Shown here: positions 7,591 through 8,065 of the stretch, one piece after another
How the letters are laid out: each line of letters begins with the position of its first letter
Position numbering within the stretch: position 1 is the first letter of the stretch
Made by a program: the position numbers and the translations under genes
Assembly: GCA_004298915.1 (NCBI GenBank)
Contig: SCTE01000486.1
Span: forward strand, 1 to 8,065
DNA from: Chloroflexota bacterium
GTDB taxonomy: Bacteria > Chloroflexota > Limnocylindria > Limnocylindrales > CSP1-4
Direction: 5' to 3'
DNA length: 8,065 bases
Notes under the pieces: model-generated
What the model was told of the DNA's origin: nothing
Seen by the model: the letters and a program-made list of their open reading frames with translations, nothing else
Database searches by the model: none

Positions 7591-8065
7591 GTGCCCGAAC
7601 TGCCCGATCTGACCGTCGTTGCCGAGGCGCTGCACGCCGCTGTGGCGGGCCGTCCGATCGTCAGGGCGAGCGCCCCGGGGCCGCTCGCCGTCCGGGGCAC
7701 CCCGACTGAGCTGGCGGCGCTCGTCGGCCAGCGCCTCGAGCGGGTGACCCGACGCGGCAAGTTCCTCCGTTTCCAGTTCGAAACCGACGCGATCGCCGTC
7801 AATGCGATGCTCACGGGTCGATTCCAGCTCGCCCGGCCCGAGCAGAAGGTCACCGCGAAGACGGCACTGATCCTGGCCTTCGGCGCCCGCCTCGATCGGC
7901 CCGTCCGGCCCGCCCGGCCCGCCCCGTGGACCCGTGGCGCGCCGTGGTTGCCGGACGACGGCGAGGAAGCCGAGGTGCGCTACCGCGATCCCACCCAGAT
8001 GGGCAAGGTCTATCTCCTGCCGGCCGGACAGGTGCGTTCGGTTCCGGGCTACGACGGGCCGGGGG
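7591..8065 (+). CDS. Fpg/Nei-family DNA glycosylase, N-terminal part (cut by the window end)
   Basis: About 158 residues are visible, and the frame stays open to the window end. The GTG start gives V-PELPDL, supplying the catalytic N-terminal proline (P2) and glutamate (E3) of the Fpg/Nei family, which excises oxidised bases and cleaves the abasic site. RRGKF (54-58) places K57 at the beta-hairpin lysine position. NAMLTGRF (71-78) matches the usual HLxMTGR segment with M73 retained, although the first residues differ. Where classical Fpg has a DPRRFG-like segment with the intercalating Arg/Phe, this protein reads DPTQMGK (133-139), as in an Fpg-like subgroup. An R/P-rich insert (about 103-121) precedes it. 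The C-terminal zinc finger lies beyond the window. Substrate range cannot be told from this part, so no symbol is given. Confidence 0.85.
   Translation, partial: MPELPDLTVVAEALHAAVAGRPIVRASAPGPLAVRGTPTELAALVGQRLERVTRRGKFLRFQFETDAIAVNAMLTGRFQLARPEQKVTAKTALILAFGARLDRPVRPARPAPWTRGAPWLPDDGEEAEVRYRDPTQMGKVYLLPAGQVRSVPGYDGPG
7897..7923 (+). repeat. 9-bp tandem triplication in the glycosylase gene
   Basis: Three adjacent copies of CGGCCCGYC (the first ends GTC, the other two GCC) encode RPV-RPA-RPA in frame, inside a proline/arginine-rich loop that the compact Fpg core usually lacks. The pattern fits slippage expansion in a surface loop. Confidence 0.75.

Overview
This 8,065-base window is very GC-rich chromosomal DNA with strong third-position G/C bias, densely packed with housekeeping genes. 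It carries no sign of phage, transposon, CRISPR, tRNA or rRNA. Four complete genes lie on the minus strand, a fifth runs off the right edge on the plus strand, and a few codons of a possible sixth touch the left edge. The gene content (four-domain ribosomal protein S1 with long Ala/Pro/Glu tails, clpC-radA-PIN/TRAM order, an Fpg-like glycosylase beginning PELPDL) suggests a high-GC terrestrial or freshwater bacterium, most likely a Chloroflexota member. An actinobacterium-like lineage cannot be excluded from sequence reading alone.

Layout, read in minus-strand transcription order from the right. rpsA (7391-5268) follows a leader of about 150 nt that contains a strong hairpin, and it ends at a GC-rich terminator-like hairpin (5220-5246). 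clpC (start most likely 5080, stop 2606) is followed after only 4 nt by radA (2601-1150). A 61-bp gap with its own promoter-like element then leads into a membrane-anchored PIN-TRAM protein of the YacL family (1088-33). A possible next gene starts at 26 and leaves the window. On the plus strand an Fpg/Nei-family DNA glycosylase starts at 7591, divergent from rpsA, and is cut by the window end.

Functionally, clpC (protein quality control), radA (recombination and branch migration) and the PIN-TRAM gene form a block resembling the Firmicutes ctsR-mcsA-mcsB-clpC-radA-disA-yacL-ispD neighbourhood. Here disA is missing from between radA and yacL, and the ctsR/mcsA/mcsB repressor genes are missing upstream of clpC.

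No new biological system is evident. The most interesting signals are regulatory. A near-identical extended -10 element (GTGCTAG followed by two bases and T) lies before all three minus-strand transcription units. Its position moves the clpC start inward and predicts a leaderless mRNA for the PIN-TRAM gene. The rpsA leader has a 14-bp hairpin beside the ribosome-binding site, and the clpC promoter overlaps a palindrome. Ribosomal protein S1 is also unusual in having acidic low-complexity extensions at both ends.
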